From Dehalococcoidia bacterium (lineage in GTDB: Bacteria; Chloroflexota; Dehalococcoidia; Tepidiformales; Tepidiformaceae), in NCBI GenBank assembly GCA_009838385.1, contig VXRS01000133.1, positions 1 to 15,507 of the forward strand: a stretch of DNA of 15,507 nucleotides, read 5' to 3'. Under the pieces are notes generated by a model. It made no database searches and was not told the DNA's origin. It saw only the letters and a program-made list of their open reading frames with translations. This document shows positions 6,388 to 14,641 of this stretch, in pieces. The stretch's first letter is position 1. Each line of letters opens with the position of its first letter. Both the position numbers and the translations under genes were made by a program.

Positions 6388-6461
6388 TGCCGAGTGGTGT
6401 AACGGTAGCACACGGGCCTTTGGAGCCTTTGGTCGGGGTTCGAATCCCTGCTCGGCAGCCA
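6388..6461 (+). tRNA. tRNA-Gln (anticodon UUG)
   Basis: A 74-nt tRNA with acceptor TGCCGAG pairing with CTCGGCA (6451-6457), discriminator G and encoded CCA. The anticodon loop CTTTGGA carries TTG at 6420-6422. The anticodon stem CGGGC/GCCTT has three Watson-Crick pairs, one G-U and one C-U mismatch at the outer end, so it is weaker than usual. D- and T-arms are intact, so it is probably functional. The alkD-like gene on the other strand ends 12 nt downstream. Confidence 0.93.
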
Positions 6462-6472
6462 CCCCTCTACCC

Positions 6473-7150
6473 TCAAAGTCTCGTCTGGACGCGCTCCGAC
6501 TCCAGTTCGCGGAGAGCGTGGCGGCCGACCCAGCTCGGCGCCCGCGCCGGGTCGGCCGCGAGCCGGGCGGCGACGTCGCGGGCGGCGTCGTTCAGCGTGC
6601 GGTTCCGTTTCCCGATCGCACGCAGGGCCATGTCCACGGACTTCTTCACGTAGAGCCGTTCGTCCTGGGCGCCGTGTTCGATCCATTTCAGGGCGTCCAC
6701 GAAACGCTGGTCCTCCGCTTCCTTGTCGTGGCCACTGAGCCCCCAGAGCAGCGCGAAGGCGGCGCGCTTCTTGAACTCGCCCCGCGCCCTGGCCCACTTC
6801 GGCACCGTGCCCCAGGCGTGACGCGTGCGATCGAACAGGTGAAAGCAGGCGGTGTCGCAGATGGCCCAGCTGTCGAAGTCAGCAGCCCACGCATCCATCT
6901 GCGCGCTTGTCGTGGCCGAGGGCTCGGCGATGAACACAGCGACCGTTCGAGCCTCGTACCAGCCTGAATCCCATAGCGAGAGCGCGAGGTCATGGTCCTT
7001 TCCGATCTGCTTCGCGTAGCTCTTCATGTCGCGCATCGCGAGCCCGAAGGCACGCTCGTTGGGGATGCCGTAGCGCAACATCCCTTCGCGGGCCTCTTCC
7101 GAGCTGTATTCCCGGAGCCAGGCCAGTACCGATTCTGAACTGTGGCTCAT
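6473..7150 (-). CDS. alkD: DNA alkylation repair protein, AlkD-like
   Basis: A 225-residue protein of the AlkD family of HEAT-like-repeat DNA glycosylases. These remove cationic N3- and N7-alkylated purines without flipping the base. W95 and D99 in DSWAICD have the four-residue spacing of the AlkD catalytic Trp-Asp pair. R129 in KKRAAFALLW fits the catalytic arginine, and the VKKSVDMALRAIGKRN repeat is typical of the family. Length matches characterised members (about 230). AAGGGG (minus strand) lies just upstream of the ATG at 7150-7148. The P450 gene ends 61 nt upstream on the same strand, so read-through transcription is possible. It converges on tRNA-Gln with a 12-nt gap and no visible terminator hairpin. 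Confidence 0.9.
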   Translation of the reverse strand: MSHSSESVLAWLREYSSEEAREGMLRYGIPNERAFGLAMRDMKSYAKQIGKDHDLALSLWDSGWYEARTVAVFIAEPSATTSAQMDAWAADFDSWAICDTACFHLFDRTRHAWGTVPKWARARGEFKKRAAFALLWGLSGHDKEAEDQRFVDALKWIEHGAQDERLYVKKSVDMALRAIGKRNRTLNDAARDVAARLAADPARAPSWVGRHALRELESERVQTRL

Positions 7151-7211
7151 GCCATCGCCCCTTCAACTCGGCTCGCCATCATCGTTCTCCCACTCGTAGC
7201 CGCTTCCGCAA

Positions 7212-8471
7212 TCAATGCAGGTCGAACTCCACGTGCAGGTCCGCCACGGAGCGGATGCTGCCGTCGCGCTTGCGGGCCTTGATGACATCCATCTGTTCAT
7301 TCGAGAGTCGCGGCGACTTCATGACCCTCAGCAGCTCCTGGGCTCCGACGACCGCCTCCCGCCGGGCCAGCTGGTAGCCGATGCAGAAGTGCCGGCCAAG
7401 ACCGAAGCCGAGGTGGCCGAAGAGTCCGTCCCGGAAGTAGCCGGCGCGCAGGTCCCGTTCGGAGTAGAGGTCGCCGCGGAACGGGTCGAAGGTATCGGGG
7501 TCGTCGAAGACGGTCTCGTCGCGGTTGCCCGAGGCCAACCAGCACCGCACGACGGCCCCGTACGGGATCTCGACGCCCGCCAGCTCGACGTCACGCGTGG
7601 CGCCCCGGTCCTCACGGTGCACGGGCGGGGAGTGGCGCATCGTCTCGCTGAAGTACGCATCCAGGAGGGAGTGGTCGGCCTCGAGCCGGGCGACCAGCTC
7701 GGGCTCCTGGAGCACGTTCCACCACATGTTTCCCATGGCCTTGTCCGTCGTTTCTCCGCCGCCCGAGAGGAGAAGCGAGACAAAGGTCTTGAGCGCCGGG
7801 TCGGGAACCCCTTCGCGGATGAGTCGCGAGGTCAGGTCGTCGCCGAGGTTGCGGCGCCGCACTTCGAGGAACGGCGTCATGTACTCCTCGTACTCGGCGC
7901 GGGCCTCCAGGGCGACGGCGCGGGTGTCGTCGGCCCAGCCCATCCCCATCATGAACTGGCGGTACCAGCGCTGGAACAGGGCGAAGTCCTCCATGGGCAG
8001 GCCTAGCATCGCCATGATCACGCGGATCGGGAGCTGGCTCGTGAACTCCTGCGTGAGGTTGACCTCGCGCCGGTCGGCGAAGCCCTCAACCAGCGAACGG
8101 GCCACATCCCGGACGATGGGGGTGAAGGCGTCGAGTTTCCGGCCAACGAGCGCGTCGCCAACGAGGTTGCGCTGGGCCGCATGCTCGGCGCCGCCGAGGC
8201 TCAGCATCGTCGGACCGAGCACGCCGTCGGTCTCGTAGCTGTGGGGCCGGGTGCCGAAGGCCTCCTCGTCGCGGAACACCTCGACGAGGTCCCAGTACCG
8301 GGTGACGTGCCACTGGTTGTGCAGACGGTCGTGGTAGACGGGGTGGTGGTTCCGGAGGCGTCGGTAGAGCGGGTGCGGATCTTGCAGGAAGCCCGGCGAG
8401 TCGAACTCACTCGCGTCGATGATGCTGTCGTCGGGTTTCGACTGCGCGGTCGAAGGCGTGGTGAGCGACAT
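7212..8471 (-). CDS. cytochrome P450
   Basis: A 419-residue soluble bacterial P450 of usual length with no membrane anchor. Helix C has HAAQR (H97, R101). The I-helix oxygen-activation motif is LLSGGGETT (E240-T241), with Glu in place of the more common Asp. The K-helix ExxR is SETMR (E276, R279). The heme loop is FGLGRHFCIG with thiolate ligand C363. It should be a mono-oxygenase that needs ferredoxin and ferredoxin reductase, neither of which is in the window. The substrate is unknown; many P450s with Gly-x-Glu-Thr-Thr I-helices oxidise steroids or branched lipids, which is only a hint. I chose ATG 8471-8469 because residues upstream in the frame fall in the shared divergent regulatory region and are not P450-like. 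AlkD follows on the same strand. Confidence 0.95.
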   Translation of the reverse strand: MSLTTPSTAQSKPDDSIIDASEFDSPGFLQDPHPLYRRLRNHHPVYHDRLHNQWHVTRYWDLVEVFRDEEAFGTRPHSYETDGVLGPTMLSLGGAEHAAQRNLVGDALVGRKLDAFTPIVRDVARSLVEGFADRREVNLTQEFTSQLPIRVIMAMLGLPMEDFALFQRWYRQFMMGMGWADDTRAVALEARAEYEEYMTPFLEVRRRNLGDDLTSRLIREGVPDPALKTFVSLLLSGGGETTDKAMGNMWWNVLQEPELVARLEADHSLLDAYFSETMRHSPPVHREDRGATRDVELAGVEIPYGAVVRCWLASGNRDETVFDDPDTFDPFRGDLYSERDLRAGYFRDGLFGHLGFGLGRHFCIGYQLARREAVVGAQELLRVMKSPRLSNEQMDVIKARKRDGSIRSVADLHVEFDLH

Positions 8472-8598
8472 GGGTGTCCCCCGTCCGGGCTCCGGTTCTC
8501 CGCATAGTGTGCGCCATCCGGGAGTGCGCCGGGCGAGCCCGGCCTGCTGTCCTCCTGCCTGGAAGTCAGGACCGTCCAGTAGCACTCCCCTGGGGGCA

Positions 8599-8604
8599 TA
8601 GAAT
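8599..8604 (+). promoter_or_regulatory. -10 element for the plus-strand P450
   Basis: TAGAAT matches 5 of 6 positions of the -10 box and lies 70 nt before the start codon. No consensus -35 is present at 16-18 bp, so activation by a regulator bound to the upstream repeats is possible. Confidence 0.35.
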
Positions 8605-8653
8605 GGGCTACAGCGGTTCCACCAGGAAAAGCCTGTCCGAGCGGCAGCGAACC

Positions 8654-8666
8654 AGGAGGAGGGAGG
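8654..8666 (+). promoter_or_regulatory. ribosome binding site choosing the P450 start
   Basis: AGGAGG (8654-8659) and GGGAGG (8661-8666) precede the ATG at 8675, the latter by 8 nt. This sets the start here rather than at the ATGs further upstream in the same open frame. Confidence 0.65.
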
Positions 8667-8674
8667 CCTGCGCC

Positions 8675-10000
8675 ATGTCCACACAGTCAGCACACGACCT
8701 GAAGATGTTGAACGCCGAGATGGCGTGCCCGGTGCAGGTGGAGGACGTCGACCTCTTCGCCCCCGGGTCACAGGAGCACTGGTACGAGGCGTACTCCCTG
8801 CTCCACGAGCAGGCGCCGGTCCTGAAAATTCCCGGAGGCGGGAAGCTGCCCGGCACGGACGCTTATGTCATAACCAAATACGCGGACATCTCCCGCATCA
8901 TCCGGGACCCCGAGACGTTCCCTCCGTCTGATCTGCGGCAGGCGAGCGACGAGGCTGCGGAGATCTTCCGCGAGACGGGCTACGGGGCGCCGGCTGATGC
9001 GCGGCAGTCGCTACGCCCCGACCTTGAGTCGCACAAACAACACCGCCTGCAGCTCACCGATCCGTGGGTCGGCCCGGTGGGCGCCGAGCAACACGCGGAC
9101 ATGATCCAGTCCCAGGTCGAAACGCTTCTCGACGGCTGGGATAGCCGAACCGAGGCCGAGCTGGTCCGGGAGTTCGCGCAGCCGCTCCCACAGCGCGTGA
9201 TCACGACGATCCTCGGGCTCCCGCTCGAGGACATGCCGAAGCTCAAGGCGTTTGAAGAAGCGCAGGTGCGGCGCTTCGTCTACTTCATCAACCACAGGGA
9301 TGAGCTCCCGCCCGCCGAGGAGATCGAGAACGCGCAGGCCCTCGTGGAGTTCCAGCAGTACCTCAAGGAGCAGGCGGACGAGAAGCGGCGCAATCCCGGG
9401 AACGACATGCTCTCGTTCCTGACCCAGGTGGAGTACGAGGGACGCAAGCTGACGGACGGCGAGATCGTGTCCGTCGCATTCGGGATGCACATCGGTGGCA
9501 ACGAGACGACGCAGTTCGCGTTGACGTCGGAATGGCTGCTCCTCGCCCAGACACCCGCCATCTGGGCAGAGCTCAAGCGCGACCGAAGCAAGGTGCGCTT
9601 CTTCGTGGAAGAGGCCCTGCGCGTGTACGCGCCGACCCAGGGCAGCTCGAGCCGCCTGGCCGCGCGGGATGTCGAGTTCCAGGGCATGACGATTCCGGCA
9701 GGCTCCTTGCTGCACGTTCGCTACGGCGCCGGAAACAGGGACGAGGACACCTTCCCGCAGGCCGACAGCATCGACCTCGCTCGCCCCAACCCTGGCCGCC
9801 ATCTCACGTTCTCGCAGGGCCCCCGGAACTGCCCGGGAGCGGGGCTCTCCCGGCTGGAGCAGAACATCGCGGTGAACGCCTGGCTCGATCGCTTCGAGTC
9901 GATTGGACTGGCGGACGGGAAGAACACCTTCAAGCATCTTCCCGGCCGGATGTTCGGGCTTCTTGAACTGAACGTTACGTTCGAGCCAGCGGCCAGCTGA
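8675..10000 (+). CDS. cytochrome P450
   Basis: A 441-residue soluble P450 clearly different from its divergent neighbour. Helix C shows HKQHR (H120, R124). The I-helix is MHIGGNETT (E277, T278), again with Glu instead of Asp, as in mycobacterial sterol and lipid hydroxylases such as CYP124/125. ExxR is EEALR (E313, R316). The heme loop FSQGPRNCPG places thiolate C386 and keeps the F-x2-G-x-R-x-C-x-G core, but lacks the common FGxGxH form. Residues 83-130 form a longer B-C region than usual, relevant to substrate binding. Electron-transfer partners are absent from the window and the substrate is unknown. The start was chosen by the strong upstream ribosome binding site. It converges on the cyclase gene with a 21-nt gap. 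Confidence 0.95.
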   Translation: MSTQSAHDLKMLNAEMACPVQVEDVDLFAPGSQEHWYEAYSLLHEQAPVLKIPGGGKLPGTDAYVITKYADISRIIRDPETFPPSDLRQASDEAAEIFRETGYGAPADARQSLRPDLESHKQHRLQLTDPWVGPVGAEQHADMIQSQVETLLDGWDSRTEAELVREFAQPLPQRVITTILGLPLEDMPKLKAFEEAQVRRFVYFINHRDELPPAEEIENAQALVEFQQYLKEQADEKRRNPGNDMLSFLTQVEYEGRKLTDGEIVSVAFGMHIGGNETTQFALTSEWLLLAQTPAIWAELKRDRSKVRFFVEEALRVYAPTQGSSSRLAARDVEFQGMTIPAGSLLHVRYGAGNRDEDTFPQADSIDLARPNPGRHLTFSQGPRNCPGAGLSRLEQNIAVNAWLDRFESIGLADGKNTFKHLPGRMFGLLELNVTFEPAAS

Positions 10001-10021
10001 ACGCCGCCGCCCTCTGAAGGC

Positions 10022-10957
10022 TCAGAAGACGGCGACGGGATTGACGGCGCTGCCGGTGCCGCCTTCGAGGCGGAGGGGCTGGATGCTGAGGAAGAACTCC
10101 CAGCGGTTGAGGCGTTCGCAGGTCTGAGCGAGGGCTTCGAGGTCGCAGTTGTCGATGAGGTGGAGGCCCATGGCGACGATGGCGATGAAGTGAACGGGCA
10201 CGGGCAGGGCCTCGTAACCGGGAGAGCCCGACTCCTGGGCGTTGTCGGCCCCGATGACCGCGACCTCGCGCTCGTGCAGCCAGGGGAGGGAGCCGACGTG
10301 CCAGCCGCCCGAGGAGCCCGGAGCGTCCGTCTCCTCGCGCTGGCGGCGGCCCTTGCCGGTGCGGAGGAGGACGATGTCCCCGGTTCCGATACGCACGCCC
10401 TGACGCTCTTCGGCGGCCTCAAGGTGCTCGGGGAAGACGCCCTCGCCGGGGTCGAGCCAGGGACGACCGTCGAGGGCCGGGATATCCATGAGGACGCCAC
10501 GCGTGACGATGCCGTCTCCAAGGGCCGTTACGGCGTACTCCTCGGCGCCCTTCTGGGCAGTGACCAGATCGGCGGGTTTGCCGTTGTACATCTTGCCGTC
10601 CCAGAAGATGTGGCTGAGGCCATCGAGGTGAGTGATGGTGGCGCCGTGGAAGGCGAAGCTCATGACCTCCAGGGCAGAGCCGCCGCGCCCGAATTCGAGG
10701 GGGTCCTTGCCACTGGCGACCATGTAGCGCTGGGGCACGCCGAACATGTGGTCCGGGCGGGGGGTGGTCTCGATGTCCCAGGCGCAGGAGACGGCGACGC
10801 CCTCGCGGATGAGGGCTCCGGCCGCGCGGCGCTTTTCGGGCGTGATGTAGTTGAGGGCGCCGAGCTGGTCGTCGGGGCCCCAGCGGCCCCAGTTGGAGAG
10901 CGAGTCGAAGTAGCCGAGCACCTCCGACTGGGTAGGGGGATTCTCCTGGCTGGCCAC
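10022..10957 (-). CDS. cyclase family protein (kynurenine-formamidase-like metal hydrolase)
   Basis: A 311-residue member of the cyclase family (PF04199), which includes kynurenine formamidase and other metal-dependent amide and lactone hydrolases. The metal-binding segment HGATITHLDGLSH carries H104, H110, D112 and H116, followed by GKMYNG. GDIVLLRTG (193-201) and the H-E-x-E-V-A-V-I-G-A-D segment are further family blocks. It belongs to the longer (about 300 aa) branch typical of environmental bacteria rather than the 210-residue KynB group, so tryptophan degradation is not implied. The start is GTG (10957-10955), set by AGGAGG (minus strand, 10968-10963) 5 nt upstream. It lies 122 nt downstream of rodA on the same strand; whether it is transcribed with that operon is unclear. 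No obvious terminator hairpin separates them. Confidence 0.9.
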   Translation of the reverse strand: MASQENPPTQSEVLGYFDSLSNWGRWGPDDQLGALNYITPEKRRAAGALIREGVAVSCAWDIETTPRPDHMFGVPQRYMVASGKDPLEFGRGGSALEVMSFAFHGATITHLDGLSHIFWDGKMYNGKPADLVTAQKGAEEYAVTALGDGIVTRGVLMDIPALDGRPWLDPGEGVFPEHLEAAEERQGVRIGTGDIVLLRTGKGRRQREETDAPGSSGGWHVGSLPWLHEREVAVIGADNAQESGSPGYEALPVPVHFIAIVAMGLHLIDNCDLEALAQTCERLNRWEFFLSIQPLRLEGGTGSAVNPVAVF

Positions 10958-11079
10958 GCGGTCCTCCTCTCAGAGGGAGTGGCGGCAGCGTACCCCTTCC
11001 GCAGGCGGCAGGTGGAGACGGATTTGCCCCTCGCGGCGATAACCGCTCGACTGCGAACAGCTGCTTCCGGTCCAGAAAG

Positions 11080-12216
11080 TTAGAACTGGCGGTAGGCGCG
11101 GTGGCGCATGACGATGCTCTGGATGATGCCGAGGCCGAGGAAGAGGGTGAGGAGGGAGCTTCCGCCCTGGCTCACGAAGGGCAAGGGGAGGCCGGTGACA
11201 GGGAAGATGCTGAGGTTGACGGCGATGTTGATGTAGGCCTGCATGAGAATCGTGATCACGATGCCCGCGGCTATGAGCTGACCGGGAATGTCGCCCGCGA
11301 TCTGGGCGGCGCGGATCCCTCGCATCAATAAGAGGATGAAGAGGGCGAAGAGGGCCATCGCGCCGGCGAAACCGAGCTCCTCGCCGAGGACGCTGAAGAT
11401 GAAGTCCTTGGTCTTCACCTTGAGGAAGTCGAGCTGGGTCTGTTCCCCGTTTGTGAGGCCCTTTCCGAAGAGCTGTCCCGAGCCGACGGCGATCTGCGAC
11501 TGGATCGGGTTGTAGCCGGCATCGAGCGGATCCTCCTCCGCATCGAAGAGCACGGAGATACGTTCGATCTGGTAGTCGGCCACGGTGAAGGTCCAGAGGA
11601 AGGGGAGGACGGCGAGGAAGACGGCGCCGAAGAAGAGCATGTGGCGGCGCTGGATGCCGGCAACCACGACCATCCCGAGCCAGATGGCCGCGAAGATGAT
11701 GGTCGTGCCGAGGTCGGGCTGGATGAAGACGAGCAGCAGGACGGGCGCGGTGATGGCAAGCGAGCCGCCGAGCACGCGCAGATCCCGGGCGTCCCCGCCC
11801 TGCTCGCTGAGGAAGCGGGCGAGCAGGAGGATGGTGGCGATCTTGGCGAACTCGGAGGGCTGGAACTGGATCGGGCCGAGGGCGAACCAGCGCGTCGAGC
11901 CGAAGTCCGTCTGGCCGATGGGGATAAGGACGAGCAGAAGCAGGATGGCGGCGCCGTAGAGCCACCAGGCGTAGTGCAGGAGCACGTGGTAGTCGAAGCG
12001 CGAAATGATGAACATCGCGCCGATGGCGATGAGGGCGAAGAGGCCCTGCCGGACGACGGGATTCTCAAGGCTCGCGGTGGGGCCGTCGTAGGACCCGAGG
12101 CTGCCGCTGTAGATGAGCACGAGGCCGTAGCCGACGAGCGCGAGCGCGGTCAGGGCAAGGATCGCATCGAAGCGGTCCCAGGCGCGGAGCGACCCTTGGA
12201 CCCCGAACCGGCTCAT
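11080..12216 (-). CDS. rodA: rod-shape SEDS glycosyltransferase RodA
   Basis: A 378-residue polytopic membrane protein with about ten transmembrane helices. SEDS landmarks are WFALGPIQFQPSEFAKI (110-126), FIQPDLGTT (164-172), QSQIAVGSGQLFGKG (239-253) and KDFIFSVLGEELG. D271 in the last motif aligns with the essential acid of E. coli RodA D262. Here K-T-K precedes it instead of the R-H-T found in E. coli. PFVSQGGSS near the C-terminus is also typical. RodA polymerises lipid II into glycan strands during cell elongation and works in complex with PBP2. The ATG overlaps the mrdA stop in an ATGA, so translation is coupled. Confidence 0.96.
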   Translation of the reverse strand: MSRFGVQGSLRAWDRFDAILALTALALVGYGLVLIYSGSLGSYDGPTASLENPVVRQGLFALIAIGAMFIISRFDYHVLLHYAWWLYGAAILLLLVLIPIGQTDFGSTRWFALGPIQFQPSEFAKIATILLLARFLSEQGGDARDLRVLGGSLAITAPVLLLVFIQPDLGTTIIFAAIWLGMVVVAGIQRRHMLFFGAVFLAVLPFLWTFTVADYQIERISVLFDAEEDPLDAGYNPIQSQIAVGSGQLFGKGLTNGEQTQLDFLKVKTKDFIFSVLGEELGFAGAMALFALFILLLMRGIRAAQIAGDIPGQLIAAGIVITILMQAYINIAVNLSIFPVTGLPLPFVSQGGSSLLTLFLGLGIIQSIVMRHRAYRQF

Positions 12217-14120
12217 GGTTCCACGTTCTCCAGGAAGTAGCCCATGATGTCGGCGGCGGTGGGCGCGGCCTTGGTGCCGCCCACCCCGAGGTCGTAGAAG
12301 ACAGTCACGACGACCTGGGGGTTGTGGTAGGGCGCGAAGCCGGTGAACCAGGCGCGATCCTTGGTCTCGCCGTCCTCGGGGTCGATGAACTCGGCGGTTC
12401 CGGTCTTGCCGGCGACGAGCGTGTCGGGAAGGGCCGCGAGGCGGGCGGCGCCGTCGATGACGGACTGGCGCATCCCCTGGCGAATGACGGCGAGATGCTC
12501 CTCGTCGACCGGGACCCGCTCTCGCGATGGCTCGGTGGTCGAGAGGAGCGTGCCATCGGGGCCGAGGATCTGCCGCGTCACATAGGGCTCAAGGAGGTAG
12601 CCGCCGTTGGCGATGGCGGCGGTGGCGACGGCGATCTGCAGGGGCGTGGCGGTGACGTCGCCCTGGCCGATACCCATGAAGCAGGTGTCGGCGAGATACC
12701 AGTCGCGGTCCTCGGGATTGAAGAGGGGACCGCTGCGGACACGGCGCTTCCACTCGGGGCTGGGGATGACGCCGGGGGACTCCGTGCTGGCGATATCGAG
12801 ACCGGTGACCTGGCCAAGGCCGAAGCTGCGGGCGTAGTAGCCGAGGACGATGGCCGACTGCTCGGTGTTCGACCCGAGTCCCGCGATTCCCTCCTGGGGA
12901 ATCCCGCAGGAGGCCATGTAGAAGTAGATGTTGGACGACCAGGAGATGGCCTCGACGAGGTCGATATCGCCATGGACGCGCCAGTCGTAGAAGTAGTAGG
13001 GCTGACCGTCTTCGCCGATGAACTCGAGCACGCTGCTGTCGACGTCGCGCCGCGTATAACGGGTGACGTTGCCCTCCTGGAGGGCGGCAGCGGCGGTGAT
13101 GATCTTGAAGGTCGAGCCGGGAGCGATGGGACTAAGGGCTTGGTGGAGGAGGGGAATGCGGGGGTCGTTCAGGAGGGCCTGGTATTCCTCAGCCGGATCG
13201 GGCAGGGAGAAGATGTTGTTGTCGTAAGTGGGGACCGACACGATGGCGTAGATCTCGCCGGTGACGGGGCTCATGACGACGGCGGCGGCGGTGGTGGCTT
13301 CGCCCATCGTGTTGATAAGGAGCTCGTACACGTAGCGCTGCAGATCGGAGTCGATCGAGAGGAGGATGCCACGGCCCCCCTCGGGGTCCGTGCGCTCGAT
13401 GGTGGTGATGAGGTCGCCCTGGGCGTCGACCTCGGTGATGGACGTGCCCGGGGTCCCGCGCAGGGCGGACTCGTAGCGGGCCTCGACGCCGACCTTGCCG
13501 ACGACCTCGTTGTAGGAGTAGCCGTCGTTCTGGAGCACGCGCCACTCGTCGGGCGACTGGGGACCGACGTACCCGAGGATGTGGCTGAACTCCGGACCCC
13601 CCGGATAGACCCGCCGCGGCTCGACGGAGAGGGTGACGCCGGGAAGGTCGGCGGCGACCTGCTCGAGCATGAGCGCGGTCTCCCGGTCGAGGGCGCGGGC
13701 GATGGGGAGGGGGAGGTCGCGCTGGCCGCGCTCCTCGGCGGCAGTCACGGCCTCCTCGATCTGGAGGGCGGGGATGCCCAGCAGGTCCTCGAGGTACAGG
13801 TAGAGGCGATAGCGGCTTGCGGGCTCCTCGGGGAGGAAGCCGGGCGTGATGAGCGCGGTAAAGGAGCCGCTGTTCTGAACGAGGGGCTGCCCGTTGCGGT
13901 CGAAGATGAGGCCGCGGGTGGGGGAAACGCTCTCGACGATGATGCGGTTGAGCTCGGAACGCTCCGCGTAGTCGGCGCCGTCGACGAGCTGCATCTGGAC
14001 GAGGCGGGCGCCAAGGACAAGGAAGAGGACGACAACGGCGATGCGCAGGACGCCCACGTTGCCGTGGGGGCGGTTGCGGCTCAGGCCAGGGTCGACGCGG
14101 CGGTCGCCGATGACGCTCAC
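12213..14120 (-). CDS. mrdA: penicillin-binding protein 2 (elongation transpeptidase)
   Basis: A 635-residue class B penicillin-binding protein. There is a short cytoplasmic tail, one membrane helix at about 23-40, and a pedestal domain opening with VSPTRGLIFDRNGQPL. The transpeptidase domain has all three motifs: SxxK at S336-K339 (PGSTFK), SxN at S395-N397 and KTG at K572-G574. It crosslinks new peptidoglycan outside the membrane together with RodA. The start is GTG (14120-14118), overlapping the mreD stop as GTGA, and its own stop overlaps rodA as ATGA. The catalytic set and length are normal. Confidence 0.97.
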   Translation of the reverse strand: MSVIGDRRVDPGLSRNRPHGNVGVLRIAVVVLFLVLGARLVQMQLVDGADYAERSELNRIIVESVSPTRGLIFDRNGQPLVQNSGSFTALITPGFLPEEPASRYRLYLYLEDLLGIPALQIEEAVTAAEERGQRDLPLPIARALDRETALMLEQVAADLPGVTLSVEPRRVYPGGPEFSHILGYVGPQSPDEWRVLQNDGYSYNEVVGKVGVEARYESALRGTPGTSITEVDAQGDLITTIERTDPEGGRGILLSIDSDLQRYVYELLINTMGEATTAAAVVMSPVTGEIYAIVSVPTYDNNIFSLPDPAEEYQALLNDPRIPLLHQALSPIAPGSTFKIITAAAALQEGNVTRYTRRDVDSSVLEFIGEDGQPYYFYDWRVHGDIDLVEAISWSSNIYFYMASCGIPQEGIAGLGSNTEQSAIVLGYYARSFGLGQVTGLDIASTESPGVIPSPEWKRRVRSGPLFNPEDRDWYLADTCFMGIGQGDVTATPLQIAVATAAIANGGYLLEPYVTRQILGPDGTLLSTTEPSRERVPVDEEHLAVIRQGMRQSVIDGAARLAALPDTLVAGKTGTAEFIDPEDGETKDRAWFTGFAPYHNPQVVVTVFYDLGVGGTKAAPTAADIMGYFLENVEP

Positions 14121-14641
14121 GGCTCAAACCCTGCCTGCTCGAGATCGAGGGAGCGTACCGGCCAGCCGACCCACCGGCAGAGGGCGTAGACGACCGAAAC
14201 GACGGCCGCGTCAAGCACGAGGCCGGTGAGAAGGATGTCGGTCACGAGGGGGCCGACGGCCAGGCTGGCGCCGGACGTCATGGCCACGGCCGAGAAGACG
14301 GCCCGTGCCCAGATGCCGGCGGCGATCACCATGACGAGCACGAGGGCGTACGGGGTCTGGGGGATTTCCCGGTGGCGCTGGATCCAGGCGGCGCAGGGCA
14401 GAAGGGGCAGGTAGGCCATCACGAGCCACTCGAACTCAACATTCGTGGAAAAGCCGAGGAAGAGGACGAGGATGGGGAGACCAATCATGACGGCGTGAGG
14501 GCCGGCGAACACCGCCAGCAGCAGAAGCACGACGATCGGAAGCTCGACGACGGCGCCAACGAGGGGAAAGAGGGGCGCGATCGCGACCTGAGCGAGCACG
14601 GTCGCCAGCAAGAGCACGACCGTCAGCAGATTGCGCATCAC
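14117..14641 (-). CDS. mreD: rod shape-determining protein MreD
   Basis: A 174-residue hydrophobic protein with about five or six membrane helices (roughly 3-25, 28-48, 50-66, 72-88, 97-120, 128-160), the size and topology of MreD. It is a membrane component of the elongasome that binds MreC. MreD sequence is poorly conserved, so the call rests on topology and on its position between mreC and mrdA. The start may be GTG at 14641 (GTGA overlap with the mreC stop) or the adjacent ATG at 14638 (TGATG, one-base overlap). Either implies coupling. Confidence 0.9.
   Translation of the reverse strand: MMRNLLTVVLLLATVLAQVAIAPLFPLVGAVVELPIVVLLLLAVFAGPHAVMIGLPILVLFLGFSTNVEFEWLVMAYLPLLPCAAWIQRHREIPQTPYALVLVMVIAAGIWARAVFSAVAMTSGASLAVGPLVTDILLTGLVLDAAVVSVVYALCRWVGWPVRSLDLEQAGFEP

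Larger units (their letters stand above)
8472..8674. promoter_or_regulatory. divergent P450 intergenic control region
   Basis: This 203-bp stretch separates the two divergent P450 genes. It holds a perfect inverted repeat CCGGGC-GA-GCCCGG at 8529-8542, a direct repeat GTGCGCC at 8509-8515 and 8524-8530 (15-bp period), and a looser inverted repeat GTCCT...AGGAC at 8549-8572. A plus-strand -10-like TAGAAT is at 8599-8604. The palindrome resembles a dimeric repressor site. No regulator gene is in the window. Confidence 0.4.

Noticed and set aside
6388..6500. tRNA 3' end as an integration (att) site
   Set aside because: No duplicate of the tRNA-Gln or tRNA-Leu 3' segment and no integrase were seen in the window.
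7163..7240. Minus-strand frame ending TCIDCGSGYEWENDDGEPS, zinc-ribbon-like
   Set aside because: It has one CxxC but no start codon or ribosome binding site that I could find, and overlaps the end of the P450 gene in another frame. Probably chance.
8474..8674. Possible upstream start of the plus-strand P450
   Set aside because: The strong ribosome binding site at 8654-8666 serves ATG 8675, and upstream residues look non-coding.
8472..8771. Possible N-terminal extension of the minus-strand P450 up to 8771
   Set aside because: The extra 100 residues are Arg/Ser/Pro-rich, overlap the start of the divergent P450 and do not resemble a P450 N-terminus.
10958..11079. Terminator between rodA and the cyclase gene
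   Set aside because: Only 4-bp stems such as GCGG...CCGC without a U-tract; not enough to call.
10160..11083. Plus-strand open frame of 307 codons
   Set aside because: Antisense to the cyclase gene, which has clear metal-binding motifs. No family resemblance in the plus-strand product.
12324..14189. Long open frame of 621 codons on the plus strand
   Set aside because: It lies antisense to mrdA, which has all PBP2 motifs. Its translation is low-complexity Gly/Asp/Val-rich, typical of a GC-rich shadow frame.
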